This document shows, in pieces, positions 53,848 to 64,000 of a stretch of DNA of 64,000 nt (position 1 is its first letter; each line of letters begins with the position of its first letter). Source of the DNA: Isochrysis galbana (taxonomy: Eukaryota; Haptophyta; Isochrysidales; Isochrysidaceae); the NCBI GenBank assembly GCA_018136815.1, contig CM030935.1:3608299-3672298 (forward strand), read 5' to 3'. A model generated the notes under the pieces. The model was not told the DNA's origin. It did not search any database and worked only from the letters and a program-made list of their open reading frames with translations. The translations under genes were made by a program, and so were the position numbers.

Positions 53848-55160
53848 ATGATGCGATTTCCAGGCTCTTGTTTCCAGGTCCTTCGCCGTGCGGCCACACG
53901 GTGAAGCTCAGGTACATCTAGGTTGGTAGGGTTCGTCCCTAGCGATCTAGAATTCGAGTTCTCGTTTCGTTCCTTCTAGCCTGTTTGTCAGGTCTAGATT
54001 CCAGGTTTCCTCCTTTCGGGTAATCTTGACCCAAAGGAGCCAGGTCGCCTGTCACTCGCTGCGCGCTTGTCTCAGGCTCTCGAGTTACCTTGTGAAGGCT
54101 TGTTTAGCTTCTTGCAAGGCTTGTCGTTTCTTGTTGGGTTCCGGTTCTTTCTTGGGACCTGCTCACTTTCGTTGTCGTCCAGGCCTGTTCTTCGTAGGTT
54201 CTGCTTGGCCTGGTTAGGGTTTCGTTGCCTTCCCGCGTTCGGCGTTTGGCGTTCGTCTTGGCGTTCGGAAATTTCCTCTCACATTCCCTAGGTCCGCTAC
54301 CCTTGGCTTGTAGGTCCTTGCTTCTTTCTTCTCGGTCAAGGTTTTGGCGAGCGAGTCGGTTGCTCTATCCGCTCGAGAGATTTGAGGTTTAATTTGCCAT
54401 CTCCCCTTGGAGACCGGTGTAGGTTCGCTTCCTAGGTGAGGGAATCTTTCCCCTTGATGCAAGTTACATGCAAGCCTTGGCCCCTTTGGTGTTTCTTCCC
54501 CTTGGTTGCTACTCAGGGTTGTTCGTTAGAAGCGTCTAGAAGGTTCACGCTCAACGGCAAGATTTCCTCTGTCGTGAAGACATCTCGTTGCGATCTGTAT
54601 CCAAAGTGATCGCCGTGGTCGCGCGACATGACGCTCCCCTTCGGACTCTCCGCTACGTGGGAAGTTACAACGGAGACACGCTCCGGCCGTCGCTGTGGAG
54701 TCTCTCTCTCTCTCGCTCTCTCTCTCCGTCTCTCGCGACGTGTTTGAGTTATCGGTGATTTGGGGTCGCGGTTGCTTGATAATTTGCTTGGTTTGGGTGA
54801 ATGATTCCGGTGTGTTCGTGAGTCGGTGTATCCTGTTGTTCTCAGCTTCGTTGTCCGTCGTTGTTCGCTGCGTCGCTGCACTCAAGCAGCTTAGGCTCCC
54901 TCCCTGAGGGAAGAGTTCTTTGTAGGTCTAACAATCTCTTACAACCCATCACACTAGGGCCGCTAGGAGCGCCTCGCCGCCCCACAGCCCTTCGTTCGCC
55001 GTTCGTTCCCCGTCCAGACACCCAAATGGGGTTGCCCGACCCAGTCCAGAATTTCATTCACCCGACTCCCGGTGGGGAGGAGGGCCAAAGCGCCGCGCTA
55101 GCCGCCGGTGCTGCTCGCGACGGAGTGGCTCAGAGCCCTCCGGCTCCGCTCGACTCGACA
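53831..55160 (+). repeat. 3' LTR
   Basis: Same sequence and length as the 5' LTR as far as read by eye. Followed directly by GATGA. Confidence 0.9.
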
Positions 55161-55165
55161 GATGA

Positions 55166-56136
55166 AACACTTGCGACTAGAGTACATACTTGTAGAAGCA
55201 TCTAGTACTCGAGATAAAACAGGGGCGAGCACACAAACACATAAAAAGGAGCAAACGAGCGAGGCTGCCACCAATTCCGCCAGTTCTCAACTTTTCATGT
55301 TTCACGAGGGCTCCGGCTTCACACTTACCTTCTTAGCGTCCTCCGTAGTAGAGGTAGCGGAGCCAACTTACAACTTATACTGCTTACGTGGCATGGCTAA
55401 GAGTGGGATGCTGAAGAGGAGTTTAGAATTCATGATGGACCGTCTTATTGCGAAGATGGAAGATATGGTCACTGAGTCACCGAGTCACCGATGGTGGCGG
55501 GGAGGCCCCTGGGTCCCAAGCCTGTTAGACATTCCTACAGGCTACAAGGACAGTCCGCAATACCTATACAATAAGGTGCATTTGCTTTGTGAATTGTGAA
55601 AAAGCTGCTTTGACTTTGGGAGCCTACATTTACATTATCTGGGGAAGGGTCCCGCTGACCTCGTCAGGCTGACCGCCGCTGATACACACAGTATCTTCCG
55701 TCTCTGGTTAGCTGTGCTGGGGAGAGCGCTGGAAGCTGGAAGCTGTACCGGGATGCAGCAGACCCCATTTCTAATAAGCTTAAAGTTGCCATTGTACCAA
55801 TGTCCAATGTCCATTGTACCATTGTAACTGTATTGTAACAGTACTTCTACTTTTACTTCTATTGATATAAGCAGTTGTTCCCCGTGTTGCGTGTTGAGAC
55901 GTGTTGCGTAGTTGCGTACGCCCCCCCTCTCTCCGCTCTGGGAGCGTCGCTTGCATATTGCATAGCTCCCAAACCCCACCCATAAGGGCCTCGCGCTCTA
56001 CGGCTGCGCTGGCGCTGACGATCGCTGGCGGGCATGCGTGCGCGTGCCACCAATACCAATACTGAGGGCGCCGGCGCGGCCAACCAACGCCCGTTGTCGC
56101 ACAGCTAACAGCTAACGGATGCGGATACTCCGACGT
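55166..56136. other. intergenic, no supported gene
   Basis: Only motif-free short frames. CCATTGTACCAATGTCCAATGTCC at 55789 is a small local repeat. Confidence 0.4.
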
Positions 56137-56144
56137 CCTCGATT

Positions 56145-56325
56145 CCTACATGTGAAACACAGCCAAACTTAGAAATAAAACAGCAAAAGCAGTATGTTTT
56201 TCGTCGAAAAAAAACAGTGTAAAAAACAGATGTGCGGGGTAGGGGGCCCGCCCGAAATAAAACAGCGAAAAACATATGTTTTGGGCCTCCGAAAAAAAAC
56301 ACTGTTCCTGTGTTTCACATGTAGG
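56145..56325. mobile_element. MITE copy 2 (181 bp) with 8-bp TSD
   Basis: Perfect ends CCTACATGTGAAACACAG and its inverse, flanked by CCTCGATT on both sides (56137-56144, 56326-56333). Inverted relative of 41694-41894. hAT-like by TSD length; non-coding. Confidence 0.9.
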
Positions 56326-56929
56326 CCTCGATTGCGATCGCGCTGGTAAGAGTAGGCGCAGCCGCCCTCCCCCCCCCCCCCCCCCTCCCCCGCGCGCAAT
56401 GCACTCAGACCTGCGACCAGCCAGCATCCAGTTCATGCCCGCCTCGGCCACTGGATTGATGGCGCCGCAGCGCCGCAGGCAAGCGGCAGAAGCAGAAGGG
56501 AGCCGGCGAGACTCCTGTCCCCCGGGGCCACGAGTGTGCTATTTCGGGGACAGGCAGGGGTCCGGTAGCACAGAGAGAGAGAGAGATGAGGAAGACGGAG
56601 AGAGGCGATGATGGAGAGAGCGATCGTAAGGCGAGGAGGAAGACGAGGAGGACCCCCGCGCAGATCATATACTTCTTGGGAGCGTGTATCTAGTGTAGCT
56701 TGGGTGCGCGCGGGCCGCTTCTTCTTCTCTTCCATCTCTCTCTCTCCAACTCTTCTCTTTCCTCTCTCCCTTCCCCCTCTCCCTTCTCTCTCCCTCCCTC
56801 CCTCCCTCCCTCCCTCTTCGTTCCCTCCCTGCCTCCCCTCTCTCCCCCTCCCCCTTCCCTCCTCTCCTCTCCCTCCCCCTCCCCCCTCCCCACCGTCCAA
56901 GCTGTCGCCCCGCTGTCTCCTCTCCTCAG

Positions 56930-59748
56930 GCGAGTGGGTGGACACCCGCAGTGCTCCTTCGCTCTCCGGCTGCTGCGAGCGTTGCATCAGAGAGCCTCAG
57001 TGCACCAGCTTCGGAGTCACCGCCGACGGGCGCTGCCTCGTCCACTTTGAGCAGCAGCACGAGCCGGCGCCGCGAGAGACTCTCGAGCTGGGCGTACCTC
57101 TCCTCATCGAGCCGACGGATGTGATCGAGCGGACCAGCCGGCGGCTTGAAAGCACTCGCAGCGAGGACGAGGCCGGGAGCCACGCTCCAACTCCGCAATC
57201 CGATGCCCGTTGCGTCCCTATGGCGGAGCGCGCCCGCCGCGACGAAACTGTGAACTGCGGTGCGCCACTGCTTCTCGGTGGCGAGGGGGTGTGCGCGCGA
57301 TTGTGTAAGGATCTGGCAACCTCGTCCGATGTCGCCGCCTCGACTCAGCCTGCCAATGGGACTGGGCTGCAGACCATCGGGCATCTCGCTGTGGCTGGCA
57401 TTGGAGCCCTCAATATTGGCGTTCCGCTGGCAGCAACGTTGACGGCTGGCCTCGCGCCGCAACGCGACAGACGCGAATCAGGGGCCTTCTATCGCTCCTT
57501 GTCCCTGATTACCCTTCACCTGGCGTCGCGGCTCCCAGCGCGCCAGCAGATGGCCGGCGCAAGCCTGCTCATCGGGTGTGGTCCGGTGTGCGTCCCCTTT
57601 GGTACCAACAACTCCGAGGGCGCCGGCGCCAGCTATGCGGGCGATTCGTATGCCGGCGCCGGCTCGACGTGGCCCCCGGCCGGCTGGGTGTATGACGGTT
57701 CTGCTGGCTGCTACCGTGCCTACTACCACAACACGCATCACCCTTGCAGCGATAGCACGTACGGGTCATTGGTTTTTCGTGAGGCGGCGCGCCTTGCACA
57801 GGCGGTGGCCTTGCTGGAGAACACTTCCACAACTACAGCTAACGCCGCTAGTGGGCCAGTCGCTGCCTCATCATCCACTTGCGACCAGTGTGCAGAGCCA
57901 CAGAAGCATGAGGCATGTTACGACCGCGTGATATCACACCTGAAACTCAATGGTACTCACGGCTCTCAGCAGGTTCGGTTGTCGCCCCAGCTGGCGGCTG
58001 CTTCGGCTAGCAAGGCAGCGCCATCGTTTGTAGACGGGCAACTCGCTCTCTACGAATGGGGCTTATGTCCTCGCCCATGCCGCTCTGGCGAGACCGCCCC
58101 AATGCTGAGCGACCAGTTGAGTGCAGCGGAGCGGAGGACGTGGCTGGGCGACTGGGCGCTGCGGTCTCATCGCTCAGTAGAGGAGTGGTCGCGGCGGCTT
58201 TCCGCGCCATGGACAAACGGTGCCGAGCGTGCCGTTGGCCTATTGGAGTGGCAGCGGTTGGTACGATACGAGCTGGATGCGGGCTGGCTGCTATCACGCG
58301 CCTGTGCTCGCCGGGCTGCGACGAGGCGCAACGACGCGCAGGGATATGTCACGATTCGAAACGCGCGTGAGCAGATGCACAAGTCAAAGTTTGTGGCGCT
58401 CGACGCTCTCTTCATCGCCGACTCGCTCGGGAGGGCGCTGATTGAGCCACGGGTATCAGACTCGCGCCTTGGCCAGATTCGCAGCAAGCATAGTAGTGGG
58501 CAGGCTGTTGGCGGTGGCCCACCGGCTCCTCCGAAAGTGCGACCCCGCCCTTCCGATGATGATGAGGCTAGGCGGTTAAGCGATTCAGAACGCACGTCTG
58601 GGATCGAGCGCCAGGGTGATCTCAACCTGCATGACGACGTGGTTACTAGTCGGTTACGAGAAAAGCCATCGAGTTCGATCACCAGGCGCAATTTCTCCGC
58701 AGGCAGCACCTCCGCACACGAGGATCCCTTCCACCAGCTTCTACTGCATCACTACTGGGATCTTGAGCCCTTTTGCCAGAAGTTCGATGTCATCCCACCT
58801 AGCAGCTACGTGCGCGGCAGGAAGGGCTGGCAACGGGAGCGCGTGCGCATCTCACCCTACAGGCGCCACTCAGGAATCGGCCGCTTCCGGCTGAGGACGC
58901 GCGCAGCAGTACGGCGAGCTTTTGGACGGATCAACAAGGTGTCTCGCATCCTCGAGCTCGATGGCTGGTGGCGCTCGGTGAGCAATCGTGAGGCCATGTC
59001 GAAGGAGGGAGCCTTGCTCAACTACGAGGGAGTCCAGTTGGGCCCCTCCGCCTGGGAGCTGAATCCGGCATACACCCGCCTCGCTAGCCTGCTAGTCGGC
59101 ACGTTCCTTTCACCGGGGCGTGTGTCCTCCAACGTTCCGGCCGTGGCAAGCGACGCGATAGGCAAGAGGCACGATGACGACTTGAAGGGCTGCAACAAAG
59201 GAGCCATTCAGCTTGAGGCAGACGTTGATGTGCAGTGGGCAGGCGAGGAACCGTCGGGATTCCTGGCGGTGCAGTGGCGCTCGGAGGACGGTGGTGCCAT
59301 CTTGAACACCAACGAGACGACGGCTCGATCCGGCTTCGCACCGTGCGCTGGCTGGGCGGCTGAGCGGATCCTACGAGCACTGCGAGAGCACAATTTGAGC
59401 ACCGCATTCCTTGCTACGGATCTGCGCCGCGGCGCATCGAGCACATATGGAGTGTCGGGCGCTCAGGAAGCTGCGTTGGCTCACTTGCATGCTGCCGTGC
59501 CCGCGCTCGGGGGCCCCGCCGCCGTACGCCTCCGCCAGCTGATTGATGCCATCGGAGACTCCGGGGTGAGAGCGGGGATCGAAGCAGCCATTTGTGTTCG
59601 GGGCACGGCCTTGCTCTCCACAGCAACCGTGTGCCGCTCTTGCAAGCGCGCACTTCGGTGCTCCAAGTACGGCTCCGCCTTTGCCAAGTACATCCTGCAG
59701 AGGAGGCAGGACTTTGCCATGCCTCCCGCCCAACCTTTGTTCACTTGA
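56930..59748 (+). CDS. PAN-domain protein with possible O-fucosyltransferase domain
   Basis: Long exon of about 940 aa starting after a CCTCTCCTCAG acceptor at 56929. The 5' exon or exons lie upstream and were not identified. The open frame through the preceding CT tract is probably not coding. The first 45 residues are PAN/Apple-like: SGCCERCIREPQCTSFGV then GRCLVHF, a cysteine-rich binding module of secreted or surface proteins. The last 300 residues recall GDP-fucose O-fucosyltransferases: GFLAVQWRSEDGG (compare the HWRRGD-type motif), STAFLATDLR, and CVRGTALLSTATVC near the end. The middle has a Cys-rich SGETAPML-type stretch with no assignment. It would act in the secretory pathway. The PAN call is fairly good; the transferase call is tentative. 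Confidence 0.6.
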
Positions 59749-60498
59749 GCGTTCTATTAGGATCAGGTAAAGAGCGAACGACCAAAATCGGACGACATGA
59801 CAACCGTAAGCATGGCGTTGCATGATGCACGGGCTTGCCTCGTACGGCGATTGCGGGTCTCAGTCCCTCCCATTCATGCTCATGCCAACATCTAACCACT
59901 CAAGATCAACGATGAACTGTGTTTTTGAGGTTGGTGCACACTTGTGCTCTTCTTGCCTGATCATTCTGAAACACTTTAATTACTAGTAAACCTTTTAGCA
60001 TATTCTCACCGCCCACGCGGCCGTGGACTCACTACTTCAACGCAGCAAAAACTTTCTACACCCCCACTCCGCCGGCCTTTCCCACCCCGCCATCAGGCGG
60101 CTCCCCCCGTGCACTACAAGGGGGAGAGGGGTGAAGGGCTAAGATTTGCTCCGGTGGCCCGCGCCCCCCCCGGTGATCTTCCCCTCCTTCCTCTTGTGTC
60201 GCCGGGTAGGCGGCGGCCTCGGTCCCGACATATCCTGTAAACAGGCGCGGGACTTACCTTACTTTTCGGTGGGCGGAGCTCTCGCTCGCGCCCACCGCCT
60301 TCTTCGCGCTACTCTCTCCCCTCTCGCCTGCGGCACGCGCGATGGCGCGCCTGCAGCAGGCCTGCCAGCTGCCCGCTGGCCACTGGCGACCCCTGGATGG
60401 AGGCTCCTGTTGGCGAACTCAGGGGTTTTCCCCCACCTCTGCAGAGTCGGGCATCATGCCTGCCCTGCCCCGTTCCTCCTCTTCGGACGGAATCCAAG
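59749..60498. other. intergenic with dispersed-repeat pieces
   Basis: AAACCTTTTAGCATATTCTC (59985) and ACTTTCTACACCCCCACTCC (60050) match blocks near 36196 and 1220. No gene is supported. Confidence 0.45.
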
Positions 60499-60890
60499 TA
60501 TCAGTAAACCGATAGGGCCATGGAGCGCGCGCCGGTCCCCTCCCCCTCTCCCCCTCTGCCGCCCCCCTCGCTAGCCCTCGGCCTCTCGGCCCGCGCTCGC
60601 TCGATGTCGCTTTCGCCGCCCTCCTCGCCCTCGCCCCCGCCCAAGCCCGCCTTCCCGCCTTCCTCTGCTGACGGACTTGAGCCCGTCAGCGTCTCCGATG
60701 TCGTTCCTACCGCCGCGCCTACCGCCGGCTTGGTCCCCTCCTCATTGCCCTCAGGGTCAGCCCAATTCGTCATGCGTCATGCTGCGATTGGCGGCGCGTG
60801 CGCCGTGCCAGAGCCATGACCATGACTACGACCGCCGATCGGTCGGCGCGGTGGGATGGGGGGCGGGGAGCGGCGCGTGATCCATGACCC
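60499..60890. mobile_element. two MERAP-type 5' ends facing each other
   Basis: + strand: TATCAGTAAACCGATA palindrome, GATAGGGCCATGGAGCGCG, ATG 60520, Pro/Ser-rich frame (SPPSSPSPPPKPAFPPSS). - strand: GATAGGGTCATGGATCACG with ATG at 60885. Two copies of the 5' end in inverted orientation, with no downstream coding parts. Confidence 0.5.
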
Positions 60891-61404
60891 TATCTTTTTG
60901 AAAAGAGTTGCTGAACGCAGCAGTAGCAATGCGTCAAGTCGTGCACTGCACGTCGGCTGGCGTGTATAGAGCGATATTGATTGTGCTGCGGCGATTCCAC
61001 TTGCCGCGCGATCTCGGGCGTGCGTCGCCCTAGTGCTTCTATGTGCCGCGCTGTGGCTAGAGGTAACCGGCGTGGATGCAATACACACATATGACATAAG
61101 ACGTGTACGGCTGCCAGCATCGTTTGTGGGCGCGCATCGTCATCCATCATGTGATCATGTGTCCTCTGCAACATATCGAACACTCGCGTGCGAAAACTGA
61201 GCCGAAGCAGCGGCTCATCAAGTCTCGGCCAGCTGAGGACTGCACAAAGACAGTATGACTCAGCTTGCGTCATCATCTCGCACACTGGGCGGACGTGTCA
61301 TTGTCACCCTAGCGCAGTTGCAGCAGCATGGACTAGCCTTACGTCCACCATAACAAAACATTGAAGCATGTTGGGGTGAACGCTAGGTATGGACGGCATG
61401 ACGT
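60891..61404 (-). other. 3' untranslated region and flank of the peroxiredoxin gene
   Basis: If the gene encodes a selenoprotein, a SECIS stem-loop should lie here on the minus strand. Hairpins exist (for example TGAGCCG...CGGCTCA, 61204-61223), but I did not find a convincing SECIS core (ATGA, apical AA, opposing TGA) by eye. Confidence 0.4.
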
Positions 61405-62687
61405 CTAGGCATACTTCATCATGGCCGCCGGCATCGAGGCTGATGGCTCCCCGTCGCCAGTCGGATCGTCAGGGCTCTCTGAGATGTTGAGCCCCTTGAT
61501 CACGCCATCCTCTGCGAGAAGCGCGAAGCGCTTGCATCTGCATAGGCAACCACAATCCGCCAGTCATCAAGCGAGGCGCCCGTATCGAGCGCAAAGCGAC
61601 GCCCAGCCGTGGCGGTGGGATGGAACAAGAGCACACGGGATCCCATCAGCCATGCGCACATAACCTAAGCTGGCGGACCACTCGAGCCGCGCTGTGGTGG
61701 CAAAATCCCTCGCTCATATTGGCACAAGGCAATGGAACTCACCGGCCGGAGCCGAGGATGCCCGAGGGTCCGGCGTGGGTGAGCTCGACGCCAAGCGCTT
61801 TGGTGAAGGCGGAGGTAGGGTCGCCCATGAACTTGAGCATCGATCCCTCGATGCCCTGGCGGTGGCGGGCGAGTACACGATCTTCTTGTGAGCGCACACA
61901 ATTGCTTGGCAGCTCTCACAATAGTCGCAATAGCGCACCTGGTCCTTGGCCCACGCCTCCATCACAGCCATATCGTTTACACAGTAAACAATCACCTCAC
62001 TGATGCCCTTTGCCTTGAGCTCGCTCTGCTTCGCGAGGTAAGCGGGCACCTGCAGAGCAGCACGTGCGGACGTCGACATAAAGCAGTCATTGCTGGAACG
62101 GTTCATTGCTGAAACGCTCTTGTACTGCTGCGCGTGACATGGCTTCGTGCCACCTCACATTTCTCCCCCTCCCCCCCACTTTCCTCTCTCCCTCCCCCGC
62201 CCTCATCCCCCCCCCCCCCCCAGGTTGCGTCAAGCGGCAAAGGCTCAATTGCCGCAAGCTCTCGTGCTTCTGCCCCCGCCATGCTACCCTGTACTCTGCA
62301 ATTTTAATCAGGTGTTCCTCCCCCCCCTCCCTCGCCAGTACCTCCGACGCAGCCTCTCCACGTCGCAAACCCTCCTCCCCCCCCCGCCCCCTTCCCCCAG
62401 GTCAGACGCCCCACTCCCCCGCCCCCCACACACTCCCCACCCCCCCATCCCCCTGCCTCTCTCCCTTCTTCCTTCACCTGCAGGTTGGATCAGGTGGGCG
62501 TGAAGGCCCCTGGCAGCCCCACGATGATGGTCTTCTTCCCGGCGCCAGAGGTGTGCTGCGCCATGTCGACAGCCTCGTTGGGCCACGCCTTGTACAAGCT
62601 GACGGCGGGGACGCGGTCGCCTGCCTTGGCCGCAAGCGCGCGCGCGAGGTGAGGACGGGCAATCGTTGGCACGGCGCGGCGGAGCAT
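61405..62687 (-). CDS. type II (PRX5) peroxiredoxin with TGA at the peroxidatic cysteine
   Basis: Four exons, 62687-62478, 62049-61939, 61855-61743 and 61537-61405, give 188 residues if the TGA at 62490-62492 is decoded. Phases agree at all three introns (SNLQ/VPAYL, KDQ/GIEG, GSGR/CKRF). The N-terminus (MLRRAVPTIARPHLARALAA) looks like a mitochondrial presequence. The active-site block reads PGAFTPT, stop codon TGA, SNLQVPAY; the family has PGAFTPTCS at this place. The rest is typical: ELKAKGISEVIVYCVNDMA, GDPTSAFTKALGVEL and CKRFALLAEDGVIKG. Peroxiredoxins reduce hydrogen peroxide and alkyl hydroperoxides. Replacing the reactive Cys by selenocysteine is the simplest reading. A nonsense mutation or sequence error is the alternative. 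Confidence 0.88.
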
Positions 62688-63525
62688 CCTCTCTCTCTCT
62701 GCCCCCCTCCCTCTCTCTCTCCTCTCCCTCCCTCTCCCTCCGTCCCGGCCTCTCGCTCGCTCCTTCTATTCTCTACTCTTGGCGAGAGAGAGAGGAGAGA
62801 GAGAGAGAGAGGAGAGGTGCAGAAGGGGCGGGAGGGGGGATGATGGGGGGAAAGGGAAGGAGAGGCGAGGGGAGCTGAGGCGCTCCTCTCAGAACTAAGC
62901 GATCGGCGAAGAAGGACTGAAAGGGAGAAGGCGAAGGGAGGAGAGTGAGAGCGAACAGAAAGGAGAAAGTAGGTAAAAGAAGCTGAGTGAGAAGTGAAGA
63001 GTAGGGAGAGGGAGAGAGAGAGGGCCCTTCTGGGCCGAGGGCGGCCGCGCGGCGATCGCCCCCCCCCCCCCCCCCCCTCCCCCCCTCCCCCCCCCTTCCG
63101 CGCGCGCGCGCTCGCCCCCATCCTCTTCCGACAGAATTCACAAATAGACTATATATCTACTATCTACATCTAGGGAGTACGGTCGCACAGCAATGACTCA
63201 ACAGCGCAACTTGACAAGTCGCCGCAGTTGAGTCAAAGTTGAGTCCCCGTTGAGTCGCTGCAAACCCCCCCGAAGGTATGTAGGAGTAAGTAGTGGATCA
63301 CAATCGAGAATTGAGAACGCTGTCGTAAGAGGAAGAGCATCTGGGTCCGAATGAGTTTTGTAGTAGAATAGTATAATCCATGGCGTTCGCGATTGAATTG
63401 GGACCTCGTGGCTCTCTGGCTCTCTCGAACCTGCACCGTCCCTAAACTCATGCTACGACTCGTCACGTACTCGCTAGTATCTAGTATCTAGTATTCTACA
63501 TTCTACAGCCTACCGTTATACATAT
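62688..63525. other. 5' flank with CT, GA and C-run tracts
   Basis: 62690-62765 is C/T-rich, 62780-63030 A/G-rich and 63060-63100 nearly all C on the + strand. 63190-63260 has several TTGAGTC units resembling those of the minisatellite at 49130-49832. No gene is supported; frames here are compositional. Confidence 0.45.
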
Positions 63526-63527
63526 TA

Positions 63528-63680
63528 GCCCGGTCACTCACTCTTTTTAACCACTATTTCCCACCTCCCCTGGGTGTCCAAGGATTCCGCAAGGTCCCCC
63601 CTACCTGCCCCGGCAACTCCCTCCCCCCTCCGAACGACCCCCTCCCGCCCCACAAAGGGCAATGGCGTCGGTGAGGGACC
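63528..63680 (-). mobile_element. 3' end of the 41-kb gag-like element family
   Basis: GGTCACTCACTCTTTTTAAC, CCACCTCCCCTGGGTGTCCA and AGGATTCCGCAAGGTCCCCC match 21428-21580 directly and 41410-41530 inverted. Confidence 0.65.
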
Positions 63681-64000
63681 GCCCTCCCTTCCCCCGCGCG
63701 TGGCGGGCTATTTTGGGAGATTGAGGCGGGCGCTCACGGGAGGCGGGAGGGAATCAGAGTCAGAGTGGTGAATGTGGGGCGCATCACTCTTAGAAACGCG
63801 GAGCTTCCGCGACGTCCGATCGCCCGCGATCGGCCGAAGAATGGCATGGAGGTGGTGGCCATGCAGAGCCCAGAGCTCTCGCGAGCAGGGTGGGGGGTCA
63901 CTAGTAGGTCGCACGCTGGTTCTTGAGGGTCGCACACACTCGCACTAACCCATCCTGGCCCCTCGCACCGCAGGAATGCCTCGATTCGATCCGGCCCGAC
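63681..64000. other. window end, no firm gene
   Basis: CCCCTCGCACCGCAG/GAATGCC at about 63973 looks like an intron acceptor, so an exon may start at the very edge on the + strand. Too little is visible to name it. Confidence 0.3.

Larger units (their letters stand above)
50022..55160 (+). mobile_element. complete gag-only LTR retrotransposon, recent insertion
   Basis: LTRs at 50022-51351 and 53831-55160 (1330 bp each, TG...CA) look identical wherever I compared them. The flanking target duplication is GATGA (50017-50021, 55161-55165). The 2479-bp interior holds one long frame and no protease, reverse transcriptase, RNase H or integrase. A short G-tract (CGGGGGG) sits just before the 3' LTR as a polypurine tract. 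No TGG-type primer binding site follows the 5' LTR. It must be mobilised by proteins of another element. It fits the described TR-GAG class (terminal-repeat elements with only gag). Confidence 0.9.

Noticed and set aside
61120..61404. Possible SECIS element for the peroxiredoxin
   Set aside because: Several ATGA/TGAT motifs and hairpins exist on the minus strand, but none combined the quartet, the stem length and an apical AA. I report it as not found, not as absent.

Overview
This window looks like nuclear DNA from a flagellated, probably photosynthetic, single-celled eukaryote. I lean towards a haptophyte or similar alga, but the sequence alone does not fix the lineage. The reasons are genes split by short GT-AG introns, long homopurine/homopyrimidine tracts next to gene starts, an enkurin gene (a ciliary protein), F-box/RCC1-type proteins, and a very high load of degraded and non-autonomous transposons. 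I see no operons, CRISPR arrays or recognisable tRNA/rRNA genes. There is one 100-N assembly gap (2895-2994).

Host genes, left to right: the 3' end of an IQ-motif protein (2-507, +); an F-box-like/RCC1 protein (3846-5198, -), divergent from a SAP-WW-RRM RNA/DNA-binding protein (5971-7692, +, 3 exons); a HEAT/ARM-type protein resembling the HEATR3/SYO1 ribosomal chaperones (12904-15177, -); enkurin (20189-21025, +); an unrecognised 3-exon gene (23505-24508, +); a zinc-finger protein with uncertain exons (about 24930-26035, -); a U-box/dynamin GTPase protein with an FG-repeat tail (26702-30249, -, 2 exons); a 2OG-Fe(II) prolyl-hydroxylase-like gene broken by a G-run frameshift (33533-34869, +); a glucose-6-phosphate 1-epimerase-like protein (37779-38939, +, 3 exons); an F-box/RCC1 protein (42887-44548, +); a DUF1295 membrane protein (47079-48218, -); a PAN-domain protein with a possible O-fucosyltransferase domain (56930-59748, +); and a type II/PRX5 peroxiredoxin (61405-62687, -, 4 exons) whose peroxidatic cysteine codon is TGA, so it is a candidate selenoprotein.

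Mobile DNA fills most of the rest. There is a complete 5.1-kb LTR retrotransposon with apparently identical LTRs and a 5-bp target duplication, coding only for a Gag-like protein (50022-55160). A second element family carries a related Gag-like domain (40.7-41.5 kb). A LINE-type family appears as internally deleted or truncated copies. Ty3/gypsy fragments are scattered. Four short elements have terminal inverted repeats and perfect 8-bp target duplications (hAT-like), and one 1.66-kb inverted-repeat element has a minisatellite core.

The genes do not form a pathway. The most notable items are the in-frame TGA in the peroxiredoxin, the U-box/dynamin/FG-repeat architecture, and the well-delimited set of non-autonomous transposons.
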